A DNA stretch of 64,000 nt from Peptococcaceae bacterium BICA1-7. Lineage in GTDB: Bacteria > Bacillota > Desulfotomaculia > Desulfotomaculales > Desulfocucumaceae. This document shows positions 34,255 to 43,654 of the stretch, in pieces. The notes under the pieces were generated by a model that had not been told where the DNA came from, made no database searches, and saw only the letters and a list, made by a program, of their open reading frames with translations. The stretch lies in contig JUEB01000001.1 in the NCBI GenBank assembly GCA_000802095.1, positions 1-64,000 of the forward strand. The letters are read 5' to 3'. The translations under genes and the position numbers were made by a program. How positions within the stretch are numbered: the stretch's first letter is position 1; every line of letters starts with the position of its first letter.

Positions 34255-35133
34255 ATGAACATTCAGAAATATAGGGCATTTGTAAAAGCCGTGGAATACG
34301 GCAGCTTCACAAAGGCTGCTGAAGCGCTGAACTATACTCAGTCCGGTGTCAGCCGGATGATCAGCGATCTGGAAACAGAGTGGGGCGTTTCTCTTCTTGA
34401 AAGAGGCAAAGCCGGTGTCAGACTTACATCAGACGGGTTAAAACTGTTGCCCATGCTGCAGCGTATATGCAACGAGCAGGAAATGCTTATGGCACAGGTC
34501 GATAACCTACACGATATGCAGTCGGGGCTGATTCGCATCGGCACCTTTTCCAGTGTGGCAACTCACTGGCTTCCAATCATGATCAAGAGGTTTAAGAAGG
34601 ACTATCCTAAGATCGACTTTGAGCTGTTGCTTGGCGATTACACAGAAATCGAAAGCTGGATTCAGGAAGGCCGTGTGGATTTCGGATTTCTACGGCTTCC
34701 GACGAGTATTGAACTGGAAACTGTCCCTCTGGAAAAAGACCGCTTACTTGTCGTGCTGCCGGAGGATCACCCGTTTGCAGATTGTGACAAGTTTCCGATG
34801 AAAGAATTGGAGAAGAATCCGTTTATGCTGCTGGAAAAGGGTGCAAAAGCGGAAATCTCTGCGATTTTTGAGCGAAATCATCTCACTCCGCAGGTGCATT
34901 TTACGACCTGGGATGACTATGCTATTATGTCCATGGTGGAAAACGGTCTGGGCATCAGCATCCTTCCGGAACTGATTCTGCAGCGTATCCCCTACCATAT
35001 CATCACAAAGGAACTGGAGGTGCCTGCATACCGAAGCATCGGCATAGCCATGCGGAATCAAAAGTCGCTTTCCCTTGCCGTGCGGCGTTTTCTAGAATAT
35101 CTGCCATACAGAAAAAGAGTACAGGAGCCTTGA
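34255..35133 (+). CDS. LysR-family transcription regulator
   Basis: 292 residues: N-terminal HTH (YRAFVKAVEYGSFTKAAEALN, YTQSGVSRMISDLE) and a C-terminal periplasmic-binding-protein-like effector domain (from about residue 90). Start ATG at 34255 preceded by GGGGGTG; an ATG at 34204 is not supported by a ribosome site. It probably controls the divergent EamA transporter from the shared 117-base intergenic region. Confidence 0.92.
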   Translation: MNIQKYRAFVKAVEYGSFTKAAEALNYTQSGVSRMISDLETEWGVSLLERGKAGVRLTSDGLKLLPMLQRICNEQEMLMAQVDNLHDMQSGLIRIGTFSSVATHWLPIMIKRFKKDYPKIDFELLLGDYTEIESWIQEGRVDFGFLRLPTSIELETVPLEKDRLLVVLPEDHPFADCDKFPMKELEKNPFMLLEKGAKAEISAIFERNHLTPQVHFTTWDDYAIMSMVENGLGISILPELILQRIPYHIITKELEVPAYRSIGIAMRNQKSLSLAVRRFLEYLPYRKRVQEP

Positions 35134-35627
35134 CATTCCTGCACTCTATAAACTTCCAGTTATATGTATTAGTTGAATTTTAACAAATTCAAAGCATGGC
35201 TAGAATATAATGCATCACACTCATTGGAATAGCACCATTCTATATCTTGGCAAAAAGCTAATAGCTTAACATTACGCATAACAAGTCAGAAACGTCTCTC
35301 ACTTTTTTATTTAACGGGGACTCTTCCTTTTTCCGCCACTTTTTCCACCATTCTTATAACCCTAATTATTTCCTCAATCAACCTATATAAGCAGAACCGA
35401 ACTATCCTTGAACCATCTGCCCTGTCCCACTTCAAATATTCTACCAAATTGTAACTTTTAATGTCTGCAAATAATGTCGATATTTTAAAATATATACTTT
35501 GTAAATCATTCCCCAACAACACATGACGGTAAAGAAAAATCTACCTCCGGGCGACCCAATAGCGACATTCATAGGGGCAGGGAAAAACAACCCCGCTTGT
35601 TAACCTTTCGCAGGCTGCACTAATGGT

Positions 35628-35655
35628 CGTCGGACGTAGGGCGTCAGACGTCGGA
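35628..35655 (+). repeat. Heptamer repeat, four units, left arm of inverted pair
   Basis: Units CGTCGGA, CGTAGGG, CGTCAGA, CGTCGGA in direct succession. A block of three units (CGTCGGG, CGTCAGT, CGTCAGA) lies inverted at 35687-35707, 31 bases further on. Confidence 0.75.
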
Positions 35656-35686
35656 ATATATGACAGATACCTCACGCTTTAAGAGC

Positions 35687-35707
35687 CCCGACGACTGACG
35701 TCTGACG
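35687..35707 (-). repeat. Heptamer repeat, three units, right arm of inverted pair
   Basis: Minus-strand reading CGTCGGG, CGTCAGT, CGTCAGA; inverted relative to the block at 35628-35655. The pair could form a long imperfect hairpin. Confidence 0.75.
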
Positions 35708-35929
35708 ACAGCTTACTGAATTATCCGGTTCAGCCGGAGAACCCGTTGACATTTGGGGTTGTTTTTCCAGGCCAGCCACATAGTTGGCTTTTAAGTGTCC
35801 ACAAACCATATTTCAACATAAAAATAGAAGCCCTAAAAACCAAGGCTTCTTTAGATAGGCAAATATTTACTGCAACAAAAATATTCTCCACAGCTCCGCA
35901 TAACACCGGTGGTCTGTGGCACATTTTCC

Positions 35930-37375
35930 TCACATGAGAAGCGGCAGGCGTATAGAAAACAGGCTGCCGTGGCCGGGCTTGCTCTCAGCAGCAAGGGTGC
36001 CGCCCATCCGCTTGACCGCTTCCTGGGCAATGGCCAGGCCCAGGCCGGTGCCGGGTATGGACTGGGTGTCCACGCCGCGGTGGAACCGGTCAAAAATGTA
36101 AGGGATCTCCTCCGGAGCAATACCCGGGCCGGAGTCCCGCACCATGAAGACTGCCTCATTGCCGTCCACCTGAAGTGTCAGCCCCACCTCCCCGCCGGGC
36201 TCAGTATACTTGCAGGCGTTGTCCATGAGATTGTCCAGGGCCAGTTCCAGCAAGTGCTGGCTGACCGGCGCCTGCACTGTGTTCTGGGGGCAGGCTGTGG
36301 TCAGACGTAGGCCGCTCTCCTCGGCCAGGGCCTGGTACCGAGGCTCCAGGCGGCGCATCTCCTCGCAGAGATCGGTAGGCTCAAGGGCCGTGTCGCTGCC
36401 CTCGGCCAGGTTGGCTATTTGCAGCAGGCCGGTGATCACCTGCTCCATGCGCTCAATCTGCCGGCCAATGATCGGCGACACCTGCTGCAGCCGCTCAGGG
36501 CGCTCGGTGAGCACATCATTGTAGGCCCGCAAGGTGGCCACCGGAGTCTTTAGCTCGTGAGCGGCATCGGAGGCAAAGCGCCTGGCGGTATCCCGCTCCG
36601 CGGCCAGGGAGCGGAAGGATTCCCGCAGGTACAGGACCATCCGGTTAAAATGATCTCCCAGCCGGTCCAGCTCACTGATGCCCGACCGTTCCACCTTCCC
36701 CAGGAAGTTTCCCCCGGCCACCGCCTCAGTGGCCGCCACCAGGCGGGAAAGCGGGCGGGCCAGCCATTGGCTTAAGAGCCAGCCAATAAGCACGGCCAGC
36801 CCCAGGGCCAGGACCAGCACCTCCAGCACCTGGCGGTACAGGTTGGACAGTACAGATCCTGACGAGGGGCTCAAGGTAAAACGGTAGGTGGTTATTGAGG
36901 AACCCCCTCGGGATTCGGTCACCGCCGGAAGGGAAAAGGAGCTTTCACCCGGCCTGGATGTATACAGAATCCCCCCTATTTTGCCGGCTGCCAGAGGGGT
37001 TGCTTCAACCGGGAAAGTGGGTTTAACCATTACCCTGCCGTCGGGAAGCGCAGTCTTTCCGGGAGAGAAATAGATTTTTAGCCCGTCCGTAACTCCCTCT
37101 TTTCCCAGCATCGCCGTCTCCACTTCAATGCGCACATCAGGAAAGTCTTTCCGCAGAAGAGCAAGAATCTCTTCCCCGGAGAGATTCCGCATCTGGGCTT
37201 CCTCCAGCACACTTACGGCCTGCTTTAGATACAGTGCCTGTTGGGATCTCTGCACAGAAATGGCGTACATGGACAGGGCGTTGGAAAATATATAGCCGGA
37301 AAAGGTGAGCAGCAGCAAGGCCAGGGCCACAAAGCTGAAAATAAGCCGTGTGCGCAGACTCCGCAAGACTTTCAT
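35930..37375 (-). CDS. Sensor histidine kinase of a two-component system
   Basis: 481 residues: membrane helix at about 10-32, an extracytoplasmic domain, second membrane helix about 180-203, HAMP linker, HisKA (SDAAHELKTPVATLRAY; His about 274) and HATPase with LDNLMDNACKYTEPG, DSGPGIAPEEIPYIFDRF and GTGLGLAIAQEAVK. Its reading frame overlaps the end of the response regulator by a base (TAATG), so they are coupled. Signal unknown. Confidence 0.93.
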   Translation of the reverse strand: MKVLRSLRTRLIFSFVALALLLLTFSGYIFSNALSMYAISVQRSQQALYLKQAVSVLEEAQMRNLSGEEILALLRKDFPDVRIEVETAMLGKEGVTDGLKIYFSPGKTALPDGRVMVKPTFPVEATPLAAGKIGGILYTSRPGESSFSLPAVTESRGGSSITTYRFTLSPSSGSVLSNLYRQVLEVLVLALGLAVLIGWLLSQWLARPLSRLVAATEAVAGGNFLGKVERSGISELDRLGDHFNRMVLYLRESFRSLAAERDTARRFASDAAHELKTPVATLRAYNDVLTERPERLQQVSPIIGRQIERMEQVITGLLQIANLAEGSDTALEPTDLCEEMRRLEPRYQALAEESGLRLTTACPQNTVQAPVSQHLLELALDNLMDNACKYTEPGGEVGLTLQVDGNEAVFMVRDSGPGIAPEEIPYIFDRFHRGVDTQSIPGTGLGLAIAQEAVKRMGGTLAAESKPGHGSLFSIRLPLLM

Positions 37376-38064
37376 TATTCTTCCTCCCGCAGTTTATATC
37401 CCACACCCCGCACGCTGACGATGTACCGGGGTTTTTCCGGATCGTCCCCCAGCTTGGCCCGCAGGTTGCGCACATGGACGTTGACCGTCAGCGGGCTTCC
37501 TGTGTTGCGGTCAGTCTGCCAGAGGGACTCCATCAGCATCTCCCGGGTGAAGATCATCCCGGGCCGCCGGGCCAGGGCAAGGAGCACCTGGTATTCGCTG
37601 GCGGTAAGCGCAAGCCGTTCCCGGTCCTGATAGACAGACTGCCTCTCCGGCAGAATGAGCAGGTTGTGCACACGGATGCGTTTTTCCTCCCCCGGCTGTG
37701 TTTGGGCGCGCCGCAGGAGCGCCCGCACCCGGGCCCGCAGCTCCCGCATGCCGAAGGGCTTGACCAGGTAGTCGTCGCCGCCCAGCTCCAGGCCCACCAC
37801 CTTGTCTGTCTCGGACCCGCGGGCGGTAAGAAAAAGCACCGGTATGTTGCTGGTGCGCCGCAACTCCCGGCAGATGTCGAAACCGTTCATTTCGGGCAGC
37901 CGGACATCGAGTATGACCAGGTCGTGCTCACCGGATGCTGCCCGGGCAAGTCCCGTGGCGCCGTCGGCCACGTGCTCCACCCGCCAGCCCTCGTCCTCAA
38001 TTCCCATTTTTATAGCCCCGGCCAGGTCGAGATCATCTTCCACCAGAAGCACCACCGCTGACAC
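37375..38064 (-). CDS. OmpR/PhoB-family response regulator
   Basis: 229 residues: receiver domain with acidic pair EDD (residues 9-11), phospho-acceptor Asp in LVILDVRLPEMNG and Lys in DYLVKPFG, then an OmpR-type winged helix (RLALTASEYQVLLAL, VNVHVRNLRAKLGDDP, IVSVRGVGYKL). Start GTG at 38064 with GAGGGGGG upstream. It may control the secreted repeat-protein gene just upstream, which is a guess based on position. Confidence 0.94.
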   Translation of the reverse strand: MSAVVLLVEDDLDLAGAIKMGIEDEGWRVEHVADGATGLARAASGEHDLVILDVRLPEMNGFDICRELRRTSNIPVLFLTARGSETDKVVGLELGGDDYLVKPFGMRELRARVRALLRRAQTQPGEEKRIRVHNLLILPERQSVYQDRERLALTASEYQVLLALARRPGMIFTREMLMESLWQTDRNTGSPLTVNVHVRNLRAKLGDDPEKPRYIVSVRGVGYKLREEE

Positions 38065-38198
38065 GGCACGCCCCCCTCTCCCGAAATATCTTTCTCTATC
38101 ACGCTAAAAGACTGTAAGACCAGCCCTTAAAGGCCGGGGATAAACAGTCTGTATAGCTCGAAACCCTATCCTGAAAGTATTGAATGTCTTTTATAAAC

Positions 38199-38225
38199 CA
38201 CAGAGAACACAGAGATCACAGAGAA
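38199..38225 (+). repeat. Nonamer repeat CACAGAGA(A/T), three units
   Basis: CACAGAGAA, CACAGAGAT and CACAGAGAA directly repeated in the 360-base gap between the repeat protein and the response regulator. The rest of the gap shows no gene. Confidence 0.6.
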
Positions 38226-38423
38226 TTATTCTCAAGCATTACTCTTAGGTTGAATAGTGGAAAATCGGATTTTTAAGAAAGGCATGTCTAAAGGGAAAGT
38301 TCAGCCGGTGAAATCAGAGATTTCGAGCTTCACTTATATTTTATCACCTTTGCTAAGGGTGTCCAATTTATCAGAAGGAAGGCCGACTAGAGTTGCCTCC
38401 AGCCGGCCCGCAGCCTGAAATTA

Positions 38424-39581
38424 TTAGTTCTGGCTATCGTCAGAAGCCGGTTCTGTAGCTGAATAGAAGAACATCTGCCCGCCGGAAACCCCGCCTCCCA
38501 GCGGACCTTCTTTGATCACCACACCGGAGAATCCCACGGCCTCTCTCACTGCATCGGCCTGCTGCTGGCTGATGATCCCCTGGTCCACCATCTGACTGAC
38601 CGGGTCTTTAAAATCAGCCAGGTTTTGCTTGATGTACTGCCTATTCTCCTGCAGATCGCTGTTCTTCACCTGGTCTAAAATATCCTTCATCTTCTGGTCA
38701 TTGGCTGCCAGGAAGTCGAGAATCTGGCCGGTCTGGTCCTGAGTAATAGTCCCCTTGGCTGCCAGGACGTCCAGATTGGCCTGCAGCTGTTCAGGCGACG
38801 GTTTCTGCATACGCGCCACTGTCGGCAGGGACGGCATTGCCTGTCTCAGTGCGCCGGCCTGTTGCTGGTTGATGATCCCCTGGTCAACAATCCGGCTGAC
38901 CGGGTCCTTTATGTCGCCCAGATTTTCCTTAAAGCTCTGGATCCCTTGTTCCTTGCTCACATCCTCTACCTGCTCAAGCATACTCTGCATCCTTTGCTTT
39001 TCAGCCGCCAGGAATTCGAGAATCTGGCCTGCCTGGTCCCGGGTGATGGTCCCCTCGCCCACCAGCTTGTCAAGGCTTGTCTGCCACTGCTGCTGCATCT
39101 GCCGGCCGGCAATGTCATCCATTTTATCCCTGATGGCCTGGGCCTGGTCCTGGGTGATGGTCCCCCTGTCTACCAGATCCTTCAGAGGATCGACAAACTT
39201 TGCCACCAGTTTCGGCCCATCCATTTTGATTGCCCCTTCAGCTGGCGGCGTGACCTTGAACACCGGTTTTTCCGGAGTTTTGTTTTCAAAATAAGTGAGC
39301 ACTTCATCAGATTGGGCCTGGGTGATGGTTCCCGCGGTCACCAGGTCAGCCAGGGCCTCCTTCAGCACATTTTGATTGGCTGCCATATTAAGTTTGTTTG
39401 AAATGATTACTTTGCCGGCAGCAGCCGTACCAGGGCTTCCGGACACCCACCGCACGTTCGGCGAAAGGTCCTGGCCGCTGGCGGAGTTATCGGCGGCCAG
39501 GGACAGACCACCGGTGGAAGCCACCAGTCCCGCCATCAGAATGCCTGTAGCCACTACTTTACTTAACTTCTTGTTTTTCAT
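38424..39581 (-). CDS. Secreted protein with repeated GTITQDQA helical modules
   Basis: 385 residues. A signal peptide (KKLSKVVATGILMAGLVAS, cut after SLAA near residue 30) leads to an exported helical protein. It contains at least six copies of a module around LxxxGTITQDQAxxIL (for example at residues 80-95, 135-150, 170-188, 228-248, 268-290, 335-355) in which G(T/I)I(T/N/S)(Q/R)(D/Q)QA is invariant. This pattern is seen in uncharacterised secreted proteins of Clostridia. Function unknown; the two-component genes lie downstream after a 360-base gap. Confidence 0.8.
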   Translation of the reverse strand: MKNKKLSKVVATGILMAGLVASTGGLSLAADNSASGQDLSPNVRWVSGSPGTAAAGKVIISNKLNMAANQNVLKEALADLVTAGTITQAQSDEVLTYFENKTPEKPVFKVTPPAEGAIKMDGPKLVAKFVDPLKDLVDRGTITQDQAQAIRDKMDDIAGRQMQQQWQTSLDKLVGEGTITRDQAGQILEFLAAEKQRMQSMLEQVEDVSKEQGIQSFKENLGDIKDPVSRIVDQGIINQQQAGALRQAMPSLPTVARMQKPSPEQLQANLDVLAAKGTITQDQTGQILDFLAANDQKMKDILDQVKNSDLQENRQYIKQNLADFKDPVSQMVDQGIISQQQADAVREAVGFSGVVIKEGPLGGGVSGGQMFFYSATEPASDDSQN

Positions 39582-40004
39582 GAATCATTCTCCTTTCGAT
39601 TATCCATTAAATAATGAGGTCTTAGATTTCCTTATGGGTTCTTCTTATCTCCTCCCTGCGCCAGTGCATTGGGCCGTTCCAGCGCCCGATGTTATTAAAC
39701 CACAGGTCTGTTTAGATTCAAGCCAGTATTTGATTAAGAAATCTACTCCATTAACGGCGGGCCGGGGAGCTGATTATTAAGGCCTCCCTCCCACCACAGG
39801 AAGCGGCCAGGACACTTGATATTGAAGACCTTCTGCACCGAAAGCCAAAGGAGCTTTCCGTGGACAGCGGCAAATAATACCGGTACCGCAAAGGCCCCTG
39901 CTACCATTTAGAGAAAGCTGTTATTGACAGTATAATTAAAAATAGACTACAATCAATTTGAATATTATCGAAATGTAATATAATCAACAGGGAGCTTTCC
40001 TAAC
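39582..40004. other. Gene-free region with a small gene remnant
   Basis: About 420 bases between the divergent repeat-protein gene and the ArsR-type gene, containing the fragment at 39797-39877 and otherwise no feature of note. Confidence 0.5.
39797..39877 (+). pseudogene. Possible fragment of a FlaA1/EpsC-type sugar epimerase
   Basis: A short open stretch encodes QEAARTLDIEDLLHRKPKEL and ends in TAA. The (R)xxxIEDLLxRxPxEL pattern matches the linker in front of the Rossmann domain in FlaA1/EpsC-type nucleotide-sugar dehydratases. No start codon, no ribosome site and no further domain are present, so it can only be a remnant, if real. Confidence 0.35.
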
Positions 40005-40307
40005 GTGGATATTAAGAAAATGGCAAAAATATTTAAGGCTCTTTCCAATCCCAATCGATTAGAATTATTTTTAAAAATTGTTGACGCCCGTGAATCCAGT
40101 TTTCAAACGGGCTGTGACTGTTTTGTCACAGATATCATCGACTCCTTAAATATTGGCGCCCCTACTATCTCGCACCACATTAAAGAATTGGCTAATGCTG
40201 ATTTAGTCATCACAGAAAGAAGAGGGAAATTTTTGACCTGTCGAGTCAATGAAAAATTGGTTGCTGAAATAAGTAAGCTGTTAGCATTGCAGCAATCGCC
40301 TAAATAA
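40005..40307 (+). CDS. ArsR-family transcription regulator
   Basis: 100 residues of a winged helix: MAKIFKALSNPNRLELFLKI, TDIIDSLNIGAPTISHHIKEL and the wing VITERRGKFLTCRVN. The pair of cysteines C38/C40 (GCDCF) lies just before the recognition helices and could be a metal or redox site. The GTG start has AGGGAG upstream. Probably represses itself and the downstream Rossmann-fold gene. Confidence 0.9.
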   Translation: MDIKKMAKIFKALSNPNRLELFLKIVDARESSFQTGCDCFVTDIIDSLNIGAPTISHHIKELANADLVITERRGKFLTCRVNEKLVAEISKLLALQQSPK

Positions 40308-40424
40308 TACAATTCACCCGAAGGCTAATGGGGAATTATATTTTTATTATATATTTCGATATTTATAAAATTTTAATAATATCAAATAAAGATATAAATG
40401 AATTCAGGCTATGGAGGGATTTTC

Positions 40425-41093
40425 ATGAAAGTCATTATTTTTGGAGCTACGGGGATGGTCGGCCGAGGTGTCTTGCGGGAATGTTTGCTTGACTCTGAAG
40501 TACAAGCCGTTCTAACGGTTGGACGAAGTGCAACAGGGCTGCAGCATGAAAAGCTGAGTGAGATCGTACACAAGGATTTACAGGATCTTTCTACAATCGA
40601 AGGCCATCTTTCGGATTACGATGCGTGCTTTTTCTGTCTTGGTGTAAGTTCAACAGGAATGGCGGAGCAAAACTATCAGCGCGTGACCTATGATATCACA
40701 TTGGCAGTGGCCCAGACTTTGGTTAAACTTAACGCCGGCATGACATTTATCTACGTGTCGGGAGCTGGCGTAGACAACACCGAGAAGGGGCGCGTCATGT
40801 GGGCCAGAGTGAAGGGTAAAACAGAAAACGCGCTGCTGCGTCTGCCATTCAAGGCCGCGTATATGTTCCGCCCCGGGTACATTCAACCGATGCATGGAAT
40901 TGTATCTAAAACAAAGTTGTACAGGGTAATGTATGCTGTGGTGGGTCCGCTCTATCCTGTGTGGAAGAGGCTTTTCCCGGAGTATGTCACAACGACAGAG
41001 ATTGTGGGACGCGCCATGATTAAAGCCGCCAGGCAAGGAGCTCCAAAACCATTTATAGAAAATAAGGACATCAACAGTATTACCTGTGCTTGA
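40425..41093 (+). CDS. NAD(P)-binding Rossmann-fold protein (atypical SDR)
   Basis: 222 residues. Nucleotide-binding loop GATGMVGRG at the N-terminus, then VLTVGRS and CFFCLGVSSTGM; YVSGAGVD replaces the SDR active site, as in atypical short-chain dehydrogenases of the YwnB/NmrA kind. Start ATG at 40425 with GGAGGG upstream. It follows the ArsR-type gene by about 120 bases. Substrate unknown. Confidence 0.85.
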   Translation: MKVIIFGATGMVGRGVLRECLLDSEVQAVLTVGRSATGLQHEKLSEIVHKDLQDLSTIEGHLSDYDACFFCLGVSSTGMAEQNYQRVTYDITLAVAQTLVKLNAGMTFIYVSGAGVDNTEKGRVMWARVKGKTENALLRLPFKAAYMFRPGYIQPMHGIVSKTKLYRVMYAVVGPLYPVWKRLFPEYVTTTEIVGRAMIKAARQGAPKPFIENKDINSITCA

Positions 41094-41273
41094 CGGCACT
41101 CAGGCATAACTGGGGTGGTTAGCCTTGTAGAACGCTGACAGTTCCGTGCTATCCGAATTATCTAAAGCTGGGCAGTTTTTCTGCTATTTCAATGCTCAAG
41201 CTATCTTTTCAGCTTGAGTTCTTTTGCTTGCCTAACTTGGTATAATTGACTTAAAATAATGGGAATTTGCAAT

Positions 41274-42452
41274 TTATACTAAAAACATTTCCCTTTCAGT
41301 AACAGATAGTATTTCACATCCATTTTCTTTAATTAAAACCATATCTTCCAATTTTACCGCACCATGTTCTGGGTGCGTCAAATGAATTTCAATAGTTATT
41401 GTAAAATTACTCCTTAAGACAAAGTCAGATTTTTCAAATAATATGGGTGGCTCATTAGCATCCAAACCTATTCCATGACCAATAAAGTTACCCTTCCTCG
41501 GTGCTAACCCCAGAAAATAATCTTCGACACCTAATCGGCGAGCACAAGAACACGCTATGCCAAATAGCTCACTACATTTTATTCCGTCTCTCAAATAAGC
41601 CATGACATTATCTGAAATATCCCTAAGAGCCTTAAATAAATCTGTAACCTCTGCACAGGCTTTACCCAAGACATATGTACGCGTTTCATCACTATGATAG
41701 CCCTGGTAACAAGTAGGTATGTCAACTACAATTATATCTCCACTTTTTATTTTTCTTAAAGACGGTCCTGCGGGTACTGCTGGACTAAGGCCAATACCAG
41801 TAATTGTATTGGAAAAACCACTTACCTTAAACAGGTTTTCACCAGAAGAAAGTGGGCCACGACTTATATAAAAATCAAAATTTCTCATAGATAATATTCC
41901 TTCGTGCCCGGCTTTTCTATGGGCATATTCAACTTCCGCCGCAAGTTCCAGCTCTGTCATTCCTTCAGAAAGCACCTCAAGAACTCTTTGTTGGCCAGCT
42001 TTCATTATATTACAAGCTGCTCTAATTAAGTCAATTTCTTCCTGATCCTTTTTCATTCTTTGTATCATTATTTCTTCCGAAATATTAACTGGTTTGAAAC
42101 CAGAAAATATACTCATTATCTTTAAAAATAGTTCTGCAGGAATAACATCCAATTCCAGCCCTAAATGTCCCTTATTAATACCTAATTCTATTAATTTTAA
42201 CAAAATTTCCTTAAAACTACCATTTTTGAGAATTTTGCTATTGTCTATCCATGTTTCGTTCAACACAAAATCCAATGCCCTTCTTACAATTAGAAAATAA
42301 TCGTTTTGGGTTACTACTAAAATACAGGGCTGTGCTGTTCCGGTATAATAAAAAATATCTCTAGAAAGAATAAGGACAGCGGCTTTTATTTCTAACTCCA
42401 AAAGTCTTTTTTGAAATATTTTTAATCTCATCGTCTTATTATTACTTATCAT
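41274..42452 (-). CDS. M24-family metallopeptidase (Xaa-Pro aminopeptidase-like)
   Basis: 392 residues. The C-terminal pita-bread domain has all five metal ligands in order: Asp in IIVVDIPTC, Asp in HSDETRTYV, His in GHGIGLDANE, Glu in ITIEIHL and Glu in VKLEDMVLI. The N-terminal creatinase-like domain is about 130 residues. Likely a cytosolic dipeptidase or aminopeptidase. Start ATG with AGGAG upstream. Confidence 0.92.
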   Translation of the reverse strand: MISNNKTMRLKIFQKRLLELEIKAAVLILSRDIFYYTGTAQPCILVVTQNDYFLIVRRALDFVLNETWIDNSKILKNGSFKEILLKLIELGINKGHLGLELDVIPAELFLKIMSIFSGFKPVNISEEIMIQRMKKDQEEIDLIRAACNIMKAGQQRVLEVLSEGMTELELAAEVEYAHRKAGHEGILSMRNFDFYISRGPLSSGENLFKVSGFSNTITGIGLSPAVPAGPSLRKIKSGDIIVVDIPTCYQGYHSDETRTYVLGKACAEVTDLFKALRDISDNVMAYLRDGIKCSELFGIACSCARRLGVEDYFLGLAPRKGNFIGHGIGLDANEPPILFEKSDFVLRSNFTITIEIHLTHPEHGAVKLEDMVLIKENGCEILSVTEREMFLV

Positions 42453-42689
42453 TTCCAGAACTCCTTTCCTAATTTATGGCAAGGTTGTAACACCATACTT
42501 GCTAAACAACTGATTAAACCGGCAGTAATTGAAATAAAGGGTTCTATAATCTCAACGATAAGTTTAACGATAGCCCTGCTTCCCATAGGCGCTTTTCAAT
42601 TTCATTATTGTTAGCGGGCATTGTGCTTTTTTCTCCTGTGTCATAGATTTGGAACAATTCTTTGCCCCTCTGCTAATTTAGGATTTATA

Positions 42690-42869
42690 TTATTTCTTTT
42701 TATAAACGTTCAACCCAACTTTAACCTCTTCGCGGCTAGGAATGCTAACATTGCCTTCAGTGGAGGCAATAATTATGGTCTTGCCCGATGAGGACGGTCC
42801 ATACTCCTTTGATATGTCCACCTTTATGGTAAGTATTTCTCCTTCTAAATTCATCTCAACGTTTTTCAT
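42690..42869 (-). CDS. Small conserved protein of unknown function
   Basis: 59 residues: VEMNLEGEILTIKVDISKEY, then GPSSSGKTIIIASTEGN and VKVGLNVYKK. I recognise this as a widespread short conserved protein in anaerobic bacteria in which the SGKTxxxAST(E/R)GN segment is nearly invariant; its function is unknown. The ATG has AAAGGTGG upstream. It is too short to be caught by usual length limits. Beta-rich pattern, no membrane segment. Confidence 0.75.
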   Translation of the reverse strand: MKNVEMNLEGEILTIKVDISKEYGPSSSGKTIIIASTEGNVSIPSREEVKVGLNVYKKK

Positions 42870-43123
42870 GGGTGCTCAGCCACCTTTAATTATATTTTTA
42901 GGAACTGACAGCATGGTGTCGTGACTTTCAATTACTATAAAGATGAGTATTCTTCCATATTTTTTTAATCTCCTGCCAACGAATGAATTGGGTAAAGGAT
43001 TTATCTAAAATGGTAAATATATGCAGGTGTTGACCGGGAAGAATTTTATTTTTATTACAGTAGTTACAGTCTCAATTTTTTTGACAGAACCAACACAAGC
43101 AACGTGAGAACTGAAACAGGGTA
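42870..43123. other. Gene-free region
   Basis: About 250 bases between divergent genes, AT-rich, ending in the MarR promoter described next. I see no further feature. Confidence 0.45.
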
Positions 43124-43152
43124 TTGATTTTGAATGTTAACATGTTTACAAT
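43124..43152 (+). promoter_or_regulatory. Promoter of marR-type gene with dyad in the spacer
   Basis: -35 TTGATT (43124-43129), 17-base spacer, -10 TACAAT (43147-43152). The spacer holds TGTTAACATG, an imperfect dyad around GTTAAC. A palindrome between the two boxes is a usual operator place, so the MarR protein may repress itself here. Confidence 0.65.
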
Positions 43153-43172
43153 GAGCAGAGAGAGGTGATTTT

Positions 43173-43631
43173 TTGAGCCCGACGGTGGACAACAGAGACC
43201 GCTACCTGGCTATACGGGCTGTTATTGAGCTGGGTGAAGCAGCCCAGGCCCTTGAGGACATCATGTCCACTCACTTGGCCCGCTTTGGGCTGTCCCCGCC
43301 CAAGTTCAGGGCCCTGGTGGAGCTGCATATGGCCGGGGACCGGGGGCTTAACCAGTCTGAGCTCAGCAGGAAACTGAAGGTTTCCAGGGCCAACATCACC
43401 GGACTTATCGATCGTATGGAAAAGGACGGGCTGGTGACCAGGGAATTACACCCCACTGATAAGAGGGCTTTTCATGTAGCACTTTCGGAAAGGGCTGAAG
43501 GAATGGTCAACGCCTTCCTGCCTGCGCATAACGACTTTGTGCACAGGGCCATGTCCGGGCTGGAGTACAGTGAAAAGGAAACTCTTATTGCACTGCTGGG
43601 AAAAATGAAAAAGGGTTTTGATGAACTATAA
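43173..43631 (+). CDS. MarR-family transcription regulator
   Basis: 152 residues with the MarR winged helix: LNQSELSRKLKVSRANITGLIDRMEKDGLVTRE and the wing HPTDKRAFHVALSE, including the conserved DxR. Start TTG at 43173 with GAGAGGTG upstream. Followed after 23 bases by a zinc-ribbon/wHTH gene that may be in the same transcript. Confidence 0.92.
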   Translation: MSPTVDNRDRYLAIRAVIELGEAAQALEDIMSTHLARFGLSPPKFRALVELHMAGDRGLNQSELSRKLKVSRANITGLIDRMEKDGLVTRELHPTDKRAFHVALSERAEGMVNAFLPAHNDFVHRAMSGLEYSEKETLIALLGKMKKGFDEL

Positions 43632-43654
43632 TCACAACCAAGGAGGCTGTTAAA

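Larger units (their letters stand above)
35134..35929. other. Gene-poor region with heptamer inverted pair
   Basis: About 800 bases without a convincing gene. 35628-35655 and 35687-35707 form an inverted pair of heptamer repeats (listed separately). A 71-codon open frame on the minus strand (35307-35522) has a GTG start and no good ribosome site and was not accepted. Confidence 0.5.

Noticed and set aside
35307-35522. 71-codon minus-strand open frame in a repeat-rich gap
   Set aside because: GTG start without a ribosome site, no family recognised, and surrounded by repeats. Could be real but not supported.
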